A DNA stretch of 64,000 nt, from positions 1 to 64,000 of the forward strand of contig JAJEKV010000900.1 in NCBI GenBank assembly GCA_021234155.1. The letters are read 5' to 3'. The notes below the pieces were generated by a model. That model was not told the origin of the DNA and did not search any database. It saw only the letters and a program-made list of their open reading frames with translations. A program made the translations under genes and the position numbers. This DNA comes from Isoetes taiwanensis. Taxonomy: Eukaryota; Streptophyta; Lycopodiopsida; Isoetales; Isoetaceae. Of this stretch, positions 33,609 to 43,933 are shown one piece after another (positions within the stretch are counted from its first letter, which is position 1; every line of letters starts with the position of its first letter).

Positions 33609-36198
33609 ATGGCGACCGAGAGTTTACAGGTAAGAGTAGGTTTGGAGCAGTCACAGCATATTTTAGGTATATTCTAGCATATCCTAGGTATATTCTAGCA
33701 TATACTTAGGATATGCCAAAAGCCCACATAAACAAGGGTTTGCCCCCCTAGGGGCAACCCAAAAAGGGGGGGAATCAACAAGTAATCGAATTGTTTGCCA
33801 TGCCAAACTCTTCTGCACCAGCAAACAAACTAAAAGTGACCTAACTTTCTCAAAATTATAGGACTTTGCCAAAATCTTTTGGTGTGCCTTTTTCTTTTTC
33901 TTTTTTTTTTCTTTTTTTTTCCGGGGCTGTCCCTAGGGGCAAACCCTCGCTTATATGGGTTTGTGGCATATTCTAGGTATATGATGGCATATATCTAGGA
34001 TATGCGGGTGACTGCTCCAAACCTATTGTTCCCCATAAACTGGCAGTCACTTGCGTTCTGGATCGTGGATGTTTGAACCAGCTAACTGGCAAGGCAAACC
34101 AAAGCTCCGATCTTGCATTTCAACAGGTAGAGCTGGGATGCCGAGTGCTTGCATGTGATTTTGCGTCGAGTAGGTTACAATAGATGATATTGATCGAGTA
34201 GGTTAGCTTAACTGGTGATCGTTGTTCCCATCTCACTCACTGGGTTTTGAATATATTAAATCGACATTAAAATAATACAGTGAATCTTTATCTTCTTGCA
34301 GGGAATCTTCATGCCTTTTCTCGAAGGGCAATTTCTTTGGCGAGATATCTGGAGAGTGGAAAAGATACAACAGGTACAACGTAATATCCTCAATCCTCCA
34401 TCTGCATTTGATGGCACAGAAAGAAAATTATAGCATCAACGCAAAATAAGGATCTAATCTTCATAAACTGAGTAGAGTTTCTCTATGGAGCATTTATGAG
34501 CAACTTACATACTTCAGTGTTTGGAGGAGTTATGCTTGTTTCCCCTCGTTTACCCTCAACACAAAAGATTCTCTCAGAGAAACTTGTCTTCCTTATATGG
34601 TATTGCCCTCAACACAGAAGATTCTCTAAGAGAAACTTGTCTTCCTTGTCTAGCAACTGGTTGTATTGAAGGAGTAAGCATTAATATGTTTCTTGTTCAA
34701 ATACTATTAGTAGCTCTAAGCCTCACTATGGCATGGTACTTTTGCAGGGGAGCTGCCAAATTCTCCTTGGTCACTAAGATACTCACAAATAAATGAGCCT
34801 GCAAAGATTAAGGAGTTCCAGCAGGAGTTGGTTATGCTGGTTGCTCATTTAAATGGAGACCATGCACTTATGAACAATCTTTCTCTAGGAAGACAATGAC
34901 AGTCTTCTTTTTGCGTGAGGTAGATTATTTGATGTATTGGTGTTCTTATTGCCTGTCTTTTACAGTATCGCGTCTATCGGTGCTAACTGTGATTTTGACA
35001 ATACTTACTAACAGTTCGACTATTTCACAATATTTGTAAATAAGGTTTGTTGATATCATCGGAAACCTTACTTCAATATGGAAAGGTTATGGACTGATGC
35101 AAGAGGATATCAGAGGATTTATTTTCATAAATTTTATTATGGCCTTATTTGGGGATTAATAAAACCCCCTGCAGAAGACATGATGTGCTCCACTTTCTTT
35201 AGATTATGAACATTGTCTGATTAGAAGAAGAATAAGAATTAGAAGGAGATCAGTTTCTCTCCATTGGGACATCAGACAATTTAATTGAAGAGAGCTAGTT
35301 TGAGGTCAGTTTATCCCCATCGAGGCGTTAGAACAGTTTTTATTGCAGATGCAATTAGATAATCCTTATTGCAGATATTGTTGTCCCATCTTCGGCAGTA
35401 TGTATCCCAGTCAGTGGTGTTCCACCTATAAGGATGTTGATATCACTCAACTAATCATTCTTACTAACTGTCCAATAAAAAGGTTGGCACTTTTGTTTTG
35501 CTGGGTTTTGCATACTTTGAATCGACATTATAATAATACAGTGAATCTTTATGCTGCAGGAACCTTCGTGCCTTTTCTGAGCGCACTATTTCTTTGGCTG
35601 ATACACAGAAGAGTGGAAAAGGTACAACGTAATATCCTCAGTCCTCCGTCTGCATTTGATGGCACTGAAAGAAAATTATAACAGCAACACAAAATAAGGA
35701 TCTAATCTTCATAAATTGAGTAGAGTTTCTCTATGGAGCATTATATGAGCAACTTACATACTTCAGTGTTTGGAAAAGTTGTGCTTTATTCCCCTCGTTT
35801 ACCCTCACACAGAAGATTCTCTCAAAGAAGCGTGTCTTCCTTGTATGGTATTACCCTCAACACAGAAGATTCTCTAAGAGAAACTTGTCTTCCTTGTCTG
35901 TAGCAACTGGCTGCATTGGAGGAGTAAGCATTAATATGTTTCTTGTTCAAATACTATTAGTAGCTCTAAGCCTCACTATGGCATGGTACTTGCAGTGGAG
36001 CTGCCAAATTCTCCATGGTCACTAAGACACTCACGAATGAATGAGCACGCAAAGATTAGAGAGTTCCAGCAGGAATTGGTAATGCTAGCTGCTCATCTAA
36101 ATAGAAACCACAATCTTTATCTAGGAAAGACAATGACAGTCTTCTTTTTGCACGAGGTAGATTATTTGATGTATTGGTGTTTTTACTGCCTGTCTTTT
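33609..36198 (+). CDS. Candidate gene of unknown function with duplicated exons
   Basis: A possible first exon (33609-33629) reads MATESLQ and ends in CAG before GTAAGAG. Two later exon-like blocks occur twice. The first, after TTGCAG at 34302 and CTGCAG near 35560, has the conserved pattern NL.AFS.R.ISLA....SGK. The second, at about 34747 and 35997, reads ELPNSPWSLR and then KEFQQELVML/REFQQELVML and AHLN. Differences between copies include synonymous changes (AAT/AAC, GCG/GCT, AGG/CGC), which supports coding in this frame. The phase from the proposed first exon does not fit that frame, so either exon 1 is different or the copies are decayed. Function unknown. Divergent start about 145 bp from the lectin-kinase pseudogene. 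Confidence 0.35.
33639..34023. mobile_element. MITE, 385 bp, TA-flanked
   Basis: Ends are inverted repeats: GGTTTGGAGCAGTCAC at the left and GTGACTGCTCCAAACC at the right, exact over 16 bp. The inverted similarity continues inwards for roughly 100 bp (CATATTCTAGGTATAT-like words, then GGGTTTG/CAAACCC and CCTAGGGGC). TA dinucleotides flank both ends (33637-33638 and 34024-34025), as expected for Tc1/mariner-type target duplications. The centre is T-rich (33890-33920). No transposase. It sits 9 bp inside the proposed first intron of the plus-strand gene candidate. Confidence 0.8.
34240..34960 (+). repeat. Tandem segment duplication, copy 1
   Basis: Matches 35501-36198 in direct orientation over about 700 bp, offset about 1.25 kb, from CTGGGTTTTG to GCCTGTCTTT. 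Carries both exon-like blocks of the gene candidate and an internal 57-bp tandem repeat (CCTCAACACA.AAGATTCTCT). Copy 1 keeps eight extra bases (ATACAACA) before the first donor. Confidence 0.85.
35501..36198 (+). repeat. Tandem segment duplication, copy 2
   Basis: Second copy of the segment at 34240-34960. It has its own acceptors (CTGCAG and ACTTGCAG) and remains open across the ELPNSPWSLR exon into VFFLHEVDYLM. About 540 bp of unrelated sequence separates the two copies, so the duplication is not a simple head-to-tail array, or the spacer has diverged beyond recognition. Confidence 0.85.
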
Positions 36199-37503
36199 GG
36201 TGAAGATTAGATTCTTCTTTTGTGTTTGCTGCTATAATTTTGTTTTGTGTTGTCACATTTGTGATATGATTCTTTATCTCTTCTCTATAGAATTCAACCA
36301 ATACCTCATGCTTATGTCGGACTTTTTATTCAAGACTTATCAAAATGGTATTTATAATGTAAAACTGAACAATAATGATCAGTTTGTGCAATCAAAATAC
36401 GTTATACTTACAGCTGCTTTTCTTGATGCAAACACACCCTACCATTTTCTCAAAAAGATTAACCTAGTACCTGCTCTAACCTTAAAAAAAGACAAATTAG
36501 CACTCCAAAGCATGATACCTTCCTAGCGAGATCATTCTTCGAGTAATTCGCGGATACGGCCCTTGGAGGAGAATTCATGTGGCAGCAAACTCTCTGGTAA
36601 GCTGTGATCCAAAGGTCAATATTTTCTAAATAGCAATTTAAATCCTTGTATACTGCATCTAGATTCCGGTAATTACAAATCCACAGCTGTGTGCATGTGT
36701 AATTATATATTGTTAATATTCGTGTAAGTCGTCTCTTATACTTTATGGGGTCGGGTTCTTCTTTCTTAGCCATTCTTGCTTTCAAAAAACGTAAGTTTCA
36801 ATTATTCTCTTGTGTTTCTATCAAGTTCAATTAATATGGAATGAAGGATACATTTGTGACTTCTTTGTGCATTAACGAAGTAAAAAGAATGTTAGGTCTT
36901 TCTTATAATTCATTTTACACTTAGCCCCTCTTGTGTGCTGTATTTGGTATATCTATAAAAGACAGCCAATTGAATTTGCTATCATTTTGGACTCCCTAAA
37001 CAATAGAGCCAACAAACAGGTGAAAAAGCTGACGTATAAATAAGGCCCAAATCTTATTTGACACACAATAATAGGACAACATAGCCATATATAAAGGCAA
37101 TGAAACAACCTAGGAATATTTAAATTAACCATTGTACAACTCATTCATATGAGGGCGGGCAATGATGAAAGTAAGATGCCACTCCTTGTCCAAGAATACA
37201 ACATTTTAGTAACCTATTCTATGGTAGATATTGTCCCAATGTGCATGATTAATACCTTGCTCATTGTTTATTTGTTTAATGGAGCAATCTCTATTTTAAA
37301 ATTTATAAAAATCTGCGTAAATGCAAGAAGAAAGGAGTACTGATATCTTTATTAAGGTACCACAAATCAAAGATCAAAGATCTATTCCCTTCGTCCTTGA
37401 AGTACCATTCAACAACACTTTCATGTAACATTGAACGATTGACTTTCGTATATAATGCAATACTATTGTCCCCCGGCCCCTTTTTTTTCCTCTTTAGCAT
37501 TTC
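36199..37503. other. Intergenic, no recognisable gene
   Basis: AT-rich with short chance frames on both strands. The right edge is a run of T (about 37482-37490) next to the endonuclease end of the Helentron and may belong to that element's 3' region. Confidence 0.4.
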
Positions 37504-37521
37504 TTGGAGTTCTCAAGTTCT

Positions 37522-38136
37522 TCAAGTGAACGCGATGTATGCCCGTCTGTAGTAGTGGCCGATGTCGTAAAGCGTAGGCTTGAAGTCCGTCCAGATGTGG
37601 TCGAGCAGCATCGCGGAGCGTGTGGCGGCGTTGACTTGTTGGACGTGGCCGGGCATCGCGTCTTGCAAGGCCTTGATGATGTTGTTTTGTCGCAGGGCGT
37701 CTATGTTGAAATCTCCCATGAGGACAGTCTTGCTGGTTTCCATTGCGGCATCGGCAAGCGCTCTGATATTGTCAAGGATTTGGTGATGTTCCTGCCGTGG
37801 TGCCTGTATATGTTTGTCTTATGCACGACGGTTCCCGTGGTGCGGTCTCAGAACGTGGCGAGGATGGTTGTGACCGAGGGCTCCGTAACTCATTGGTGGT
37901 AGAGGACCTCGAGCCTGTCGTTGTCGTAGAGTGTGGTTGTTCGGCACGCGTTGATGTTGAGCAGGCACTTGTATCCAATTTCGTCTCTTGAAGACAGAGG
38001 ATATCTGATGAGTCAACTGTGAGTCTGCTAGTATGTGATCGATGTACTTTGTTGACATCAAGGTGTTGAGCATTGTTGCGACGAGTGTCAGTGGCCATTT
38101 GCCGACGAGGTTGGGTATAGTCATCGTCCATGGCAT
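37522..38136 (-). pseudogene. EEP endonuclease domain of the Helentron
   Basis: Frames read leftwards give, in order, the expected EEP blocks: NTLMSTKYIDHILADSQLTH, then after a shift SDILCLQETKL (about 37979-38011; Glu of the QE pair is catalytic in the family), then GYKCLLNINACRTTTLYDND, then VLMGDFNIDAL (37699-37722; GDFN is the family's active-site block), then SAMLLDHIWTDF and the terminal YDIGHYYRRAYIAF, in the place of the SDH block. Two or three frameshifts. In an active element this domain would cleave DNA during transposition; in LINEs the homologous domain nicks target DNA. No LINE reverse transcriptase adjoins it, and a helicase precedes it on the same strand. Confidence 0.75.
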
Positions 38137-39850
38137 CTCTCTCCGTATTCTCTAGATCTCTTCTGTAACTCTGTTGTGTACCATCCTAGCCACGGCCGGT
38201 TCCCAGGGGATTCACCTTTGATCGGCGTATAACCCATGAGAGTTCAATGGAGGGATGTTTTTTGGACCATTTGCGTACGTATTACTTAGGGGTTAGGGGT
38301 GTTTTTTGGGCACTAATTTGGAGCAATATTTATACACAGAGGGGTCAAATTGCCTTTTAAAATTGCATATACAAGGGGTTTTTTTGCTACCCTCCGAACA
38401 CAGATGCCATACCCCCTTATGTATAAGTGCATCCCCCGGGGGCCGATTGGATGGGGAACTAGTGTCTCATGATTTTGTGCCTTTCGTTTTTGCTTGCCCT
38501 GCATAGCTTGGTCAGCTTTGAGATTGGCGTTCATGTTGAGTCAATCCCTTGGGCATAGAGGTGTTTCAATCTGTCTCACAGTTTCTTCCTATTGTGGGCT
38601 TCATGAATGATATCCAAAGTGCCTCTGTCTCACCCGCGCCCGCGTGCCACTCTAGGATGCCATCGGCACCATTGACGATGTCGTCAGAGAGGTCAATGTT
38701 GCGTGTGAGCTCAAGAGCATGGTCCGTTTTAACTCTAGCTTGTCTTTCAGCCCATGCGTCTTTTGAGAATCTGTGGGTAGGTTGATGCTCCTCGGATAAC
38801 CGTCCTCATGTATGTCTGTAGAGTGGAGGAGAATGCCTTGCTCTAGTATTTCGGCATATACTTTGTCATTGTGCTTGTCCTTATCTTTGTTTTTGTAGAA
38901 GACATGCGGGAGATGCGGGTCATGGGGTGCTGGCTGGATGGAGGTGGAGTTCACAAGGTGCAGGTCATCTACTGTTTGCTCTGATTTCCTCACGTGGGAC
39001 AACGCGCGTGCAAAGGGAAGATTGTCTCCTTGTCTCACGATCTCAATCAACTCATAGTACCTGAAATTCAATTTCCATGTGTGGTACAGGTCTAGGAAAT
39101 GGATGATGCCTAGCCGTTCGGCGTCGTCGATATATATCTGGGCCGCAAAAATTCCACTTGTCGAACATTAACTTCAGTTGGTAAAACTCCCCGGCTGCAA
39201 TCACTGACATGCCCCTAAACATGTGGGCGTCATGGTGGCCTTGTACGTGAAAGCGAATCATGCAAACGGGTTAGTCGAACGTGCCTGTTTGTCATACGGG
39301 CTTGCGGGCAACAGGTGAGCTGGGATGTCACTTACTTGTTGCACATTGTGTCGATGTGGAAGAGGAGGAGAAGGTCGACCATTGAGATCTCAACTATGAC
39401 CAGCGGCCTCATCACCTCGTAGGCATTTCTTCCCGTTTACAGCATCTCGTCATCTTACTTCCGAATGCCACCGTTGGCCTTATGCCAAATGCCGAGTGCA
39501 GCATGATCCCGCCAACGTTATCTGGTGCCTTGCCTGTGTGCGCAGCTATAACGACCGATGGCCTGCTCATTGCATCGGGGAGCTCTTGTTGAAAGAGCCG
39601 CTTTTGTCCCTCGATGAGGCTTTGTAGCAACCACGACTTGCCCATGCCCGCGCCACCTCTGAGGAAGAGGTTGTACCTGTGGGCTGGGTCACGTGTCTTT
39701 TTGTACATGATATCATCGTACAGTAGCCATTGGCCCTTCCTCAGCATCTGTACCATTGCATGGTACATCTCGTTGGGCAGGATTTGTTTGTTCAGCACCA
39801 TCGTCCTCTGGGCCTCCACGGGACAGGAGGGGGTGAGTTTGTTGTAAATG
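38137..39850 (-). pseudogene. PIF1-like helicase domain of the Helentron
   Basis: Blocks in order from the right: MYHAMVQMLRKGQWLLYDDI, LFLRGGAGMGKSWLLQSLI (Walker A at 39634-39657), SVVIAAHTGKAPDNVGG and HSAFGIRPT, the Walker B region reading LVIVEISMVD (about 39380-39405, one of the acidic pair missing), SVIAAGEFYQLK (motif III, about 39180-39205), YYELIEIVRQGDNLPFARAL and DDLHLVNS (about 38940-39065), and LTRNIDLSDDIVNGADG (about 38660-38712), which corresponds to the VNG block near the end of such helicases. At least four frame changes. The 38140-38540 stretch between this and the endonuclease is less readable. Function in the living element: unwinding DNA during rolling-circle transposition in the nucleus. 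Confidence 0.8.
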
Positions 39851-40065
39851 ATGGGCCTACTTTTGTATTGTGTACCTTTTGCTTACACCGATGTAGAGTG
39901 TCATGTGGAAAGCCTGCACTATGTTGAACTCGTTCTCGCCTTCCACTCCCTTGTCACCGTTCGATGTCGTCGGCTATTCTCTCTATGTCGCCCTAGCTGT
40001 GAGTGTACCCCATGCACTGGAGTGTCAACGATGTGTGAGCTACTTCGATTCTTCCTGCTTTGCCA

Positions 40066-40126
40066 GGGAGGAGGGAGGAGGAGGGTGGGGGAATGGAGGG
40101 AGGGAGGGAGGGAGGGAGGGGGAGGT
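40066..40126. repeat. GGGA-rich microsatellite
   Basis: Interrupted GGGA/GGA units, including about seven in a row near 40096-40120. A similar array lies at 44377-44419. The two arrays bracket the PIF/Harbinger element. Confidence 0.9.
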
Positions 40127-40588
40127 TCCTTGGCCACATGCGAACTTAGAGAGCATGAGAGAGAATACGAGAGGTGAGAGATTGGGAGAGATGGGCAAAG
40201 AGTGGAAAAACCCAGCTCTCACCTTGAGAGATGATTCGCCCCTAACCATTAGGGGCGTTTTCATTAACCACTAACTTAACAACCCCCTAAAATTATGTTG
40301 CCTAAAAAAAATCACTGAACACTTTCCCTCACCGAAAATTTGGGGCGCCATTTTCCCCTGTTTCTTGGTCTTCAAGGCCGCGCAAATCCTTTAATTCCCG
40401 CTAATTCTTAGATCCGCCTTGCTGATTTCTGGTCTAGAGGTATTTCTTAGCTTGTTCAATCCTTATTAATTCAATTCGAATCAATCTTAGATTGTTCTGA
40501 TATTAAATTCTATTACAACAGATATTGTTTCTTGGTTGCTTTGCTGGAATTTTGTCGAGTCCATTAACTAAGGCAACTAGATCTGCTT

Positions 40589-41640
40589 TGCCAGCAAGCA
40601 GCAAACTGTTTGTGCCTTCTCCCATTAAGAAAATGGCTCCAAGGAGGACCCAAAAGTGATGGGCAGATTTCAATGAATGTGGACTTGGAGATCAATTCTG
40701 AGCTAATTCCAACAACAAAACAGCCAAAGGAAAGGAGATCTAAGCGAGTTCTTAGCGAAATCCAAGCACCTTCCAATATTGTGAGTGAATCTTCTTAACC
40801 CAAGAATTCAGATCAAGAAAAAGAAAATCCCAAGCAAATTGACGTAAATAATAGGAAGACTCCAGTCCAGTATTTCTATCTTCTTGAACCTCCTAAATGA
40901 GATGAAATTAGTTAATAATGGTAGTCTGAATCCTTCTAATACATAGTGGAAAGAAATTCTCGTGAAATTATAGACAATTGCCAGGCAACTCAAGAACAAA
41001 TGGGATACACTTCAAGCGAAATTCAAGGATGAGAAAGAGGGTTGCAGTCATACGGGGTTAAGAGCCTTCAAGTCGGCAGTGGTATGAAAGAATGGAAGAA
41101 GTCAAGTATGGTGTGACATCAGATAATCCCATTCCGGGGCTGGGGATGATGGGGACTTTGGGAATGAAGCTTTTGAGGCAGTTGATTTGCACATCAATTT
41201 TTCCAACTGTTTCTATGAAACAGTTGGATCCGATGCTGCTTTTGATGATCCTTTTGAGAGTAATGAAGACACTCCCAATGTCAATGTCAACATGGATAAT
41301 TCAGAAAGCCCAAAAATGCAAGGTATGTCAAACAATCGAACACCAACAAGTAATAACACATATTCCTCCAGCCCCAAATCTGCAGCATATAATCAACCTA
41401 GAGTTTATGTAAAGCCTACGGGAAGAAAGAAATCCAGGTTGCAGATTGGTGAAGATATTGCTATTGGAATTTCACAAATGACAAGCACTTTTGGAGACAC
41501 TGAAGTTAAGAAATTGGATTTCATGAAGGAAGTATATACAAAGAAACTGGAGTTGGTAGAGGAATTAGAGACCGTTTGATCTGCCAATACTTTGAAGATT
41601 GCTGAATCCATGGCAGCAATGAGTTAGAGCATATGTCAAA
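40589..41640 (+). pseudogene. PIF/Harbinger ORF1 (Myb/SANT-like), broken
   Basis: ORF1 proteins of this superfamily bind the element's ends and help import or recruit the transposase. Readable pieces: SKRVLSEIQAPSNIV (about 40730-40790), then ARQLKNKWDTLQAKFK (about 40980-41030), which resembles the third helix region of Myb/SANT-like domains (QLKNKWD pattern), then an acidic linker (AAFDDPFESNEDTPN), then VKPTGRKKSRLQIGEDIAIG and ISQMT, then a charged helical tail (DFMKEVYTKKLELVEELE). A TGA interrupts the tail near 41577, and several frame changes lie upstream. The longest intact frame is 41187-41579. Confidence 0.6.
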
Positions 41641-41754
41641 TAACCAAGGACACAATTTTTGAAAAAACTGGCAGCCAAGAACAACATTAAATGCTTGTCT
41701 TGTCAGTTTTTATCAATTTAAGCTCCCTCCTAGGCACAAGCCATTCATAAAGAA

Positions 41755-42107
41755 ATGGCTCGACCACCACATCCAAGGAATTCGCTTAGCCCTCCGTCTT
41801 CCTATTCAAGCTATCGAGCGGCTCTGAAGAATATTCCCTAGAGGAGTATTCTAACCCTCTAGATTGTTATTCCTCTCACGAGCCTTCAAGTTCTGAGGAA
41901 GATTATTACTCTGAAAGCTCTTCTTGGCAAGAAACTTCAAGCAAAGAAATTGTTGAAGAGTCTTCTTCCTCTAGCATGTCGGCGCCTGCAGATCCAGTGG
42001 AAGAAGAGAACCAGGATTCCTCGCCGACTATTGAAGAGGAAAGTGAAGAAGTTGAAGTTGTCAGCCACAAAGTGATTTGTTGCTCTTTCACACAACAGTC
42101 GTCATGA
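41755..42107 (+). pseudogene. Ser/Glu-rich acidic ORF, frameshifted
   Basis: ATG at 41755 opens MARPPHPRNSLSPPSSYSSY. After about 22 codons a one-base shift leads into a long frame to TGA at 42105 that is extremely rich in Ser and Glu (SSSEEDYYSESSSWQETSS, later EEESEEVEVV). No domain is recognised; the acidic Ser-rich composition resembles linker or activation-like regions. It lies between the two Harbinger genes and could be the 3' part of ORF1, a third element gene or a captured fragment. Confidence 0.35.
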
Positions 42108-42731
42108 AGTTTTTGGATATGAGAGTGACCCTGGAACACCACATCACTACTTGGGTTGAATGAACCTCAAAAGGATGTAACCGAGTTCGAAAAATGAAAG
42201 ACTTTCTTTTTGTCATAAACTGTTATTTTAATGTTCTTGTCTTCAACTGTTCTTTGTTACCTATTTCACATGGTTCCTCTACTTTGTCTTCACTTTCTGA
42301 TTATTGTTGTTATTGCAGATCGTTACTCAAGGAGTTGCTAAGAGTTTGTTTTCAATTTCATAAAACGTTTTTAGGTTTTAAGGAGCAGGTCAAGAAATGA
42401 GGCCAATTTCATTTTTATGTACTACAGCTGCAGTTGTAATACAGTAGCACATTGAATATAATTTCTCATTCAACTTTATTTATATCATGTTACTTATGTT
42501 CATACCAAACTGTTTGATCTCAGGACTGCATTGTCCAAGGGTTATTTTGGTATTTAAGTGTCATTTGAGTATCAGATCAAAGCAATAACAGGAAAATAGC
42601 TTTTCCAAAGGAACACTTAATTCACATTCAAAAAACTTGAGAACATAAACAAATTATCAAAAAGTATGTTGACAGAATCACAAGATTCTAGAGTAAGACA
42701 TGTCCGTCCAAGTTTTCAAAAAACACATGCC

Positions 42732-43933
42732 TCATCCGATCTTCTTGTTTTTAAGACTCATGTTCATAGCTTCAGTTTCATAGTAATAAACTTGTTCAGG
42801 TTCTTCTTCAATTGGCAACATGTCCCATCCCATATCTTCCATAATGCAGAAGTTCCAAAGCACACAAGCTGCACGTATGATCTTGGAGGCCTTTCCAACA
42901 TGCACAGGCAGATGCTTGAGAATTCTGAACTTCTCTTTGACAATCCCAAACCTATTTTCCACACAAACTCTACCACGGCAAATCCTTTTGTTAAACTTAC
43001 TATAAGGGCCATGCTTCTGTGGAAAGACTTTCAAAAGGAATGGTCTGGCAGCATAGACAAAATCACCAAGTGAAAGTGGAGGAATGTTAACTTGGATTTG
43101 GTCTTCAGTGGGTTGACCTTTCTTCAACTTTTTGCCACTCAAAGTTACTATTGATTCCTGCAGAATTAGCATAGAGGCAATTTTATTGTATGTGGAATCC
43201 TTCTTGAACTGATTTGAGTCATGGACTGATCCTGTTCTTGTAACACAGACATTTATAAACAACTTGCTGTGTGTAACAATATCTTGCAAAAGACATAAGT
43301 GCCTTTTATGTCGACTGTAATAATCATCACCTTTATCACTCTTTTTGGGTTTCCTTCGTAAGAAAATGTGGGAGTCATCAACTGCAGCCATCAACTGCAC
43401 CATATACATTTGGCAATCCTGTTGCATCGTGAAATTTCTTTATACATTGAGTTAGTCTTGCTCCAGAAGGCATGACAATAAACTTATTATAAAGCATTGT
43501 CTTTGAGGCTAACACTAGTGTAATATTCTTCGTATATTTCTGCACTGTAGCTTTGCCAACATAAATTCTGTCCCACATGCAAAGGCATGTCATGTGACAG
43601 AAAGTAAAGAACCATGGCAGCAGCCTTCCTAGGATCAACAGGAGGCCTAACCTTAAACCCTGGCCTAATCAGATAGGGGACAACTAAACCGACTATTCTC
43701 TCAAAACTGGTCCTTTTCATTCTGTAAAATTGGTGCCACATATCATCTTCAAAGGAAGGCCGACAATTCCATGCATGGTTTATATTATCCCACTATGTTA
43801 TTTGCCTTGGAGCAATCCAGAATCTTCTAGGTGGCCTTCTAATCCTACAAGATTTAGCTAACATCAAAGCTGAGGCAGCATAGAAGAACATACCATTATT
43901 TTCTTGCAAATCATCGCCATTGAACAGATTCAT
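42732..43933 (-). pseudogene. PIF/Harbinger transposase, broken
   Basis: DDE transposase that would cut and paste the element. From an ATG at 43933: MNLFNGDD, a basic SCRIRRPPRRFWIAPRQ segment followed by a stop, the helical MKRTSFERIVGLVVPYLIR block, RKAAAMVLYFLSHDM, then GLPNVYGAVDG (first catalytic Asp) with a shift into VDDSHIFLRR, GSVHDSN, the GDFVYAARPF block (second Asp) and RVCVENRFGIVKEKFRIL (catalytic Glu). The last part is an intact 231-codon frame (42732-43427). One premature stop and two frameshifts (near 43500 and 43395) inactivate it. Catalytic residues are all still present, which suggests fairly recent inactivation. Confidence 0.85.

Larger units (their letters stand above)
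37504..40050 (-). mobile_element. Helentron remnant (helicase + endonuclease)
   Basis: Minus-strand remains of one long protein: PIF1-like helicase (39850 down to about 38540) followed by an endonuclease/exonuclease/phosphatase (EEP) domain (38136 down to 37522). That domain order marks the Helentron branch (also called Helitron2) of rolling-circle transposons; the usual plant Helitrons lack the endonuclease. The Rep (HUH nuclease) part, which should lie to the right, was not found: resemblance fades near 40050, where GGGA repeats begin. Termini were not identified. Confidence 0.7.

Noticed and set aside
34080-34180. Possible tRNA gene
   Set aside because: No A-box and B-box pair at proper spacing and no cloverleaf could be drawn. 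No convincing tRNA or rRNA gene was found in the window.
37504-37902. 132-codon plus-strand frame
   Set aside because: Antisense to the EEP endonuclease blocks GDFNID and LDHIWT; a shadow.
39848-40274. Plus-strand frames with Gly/Glu-rich and Gly/Arg-rich runs
   Set aside because: They translate the GGGA microsatellite.
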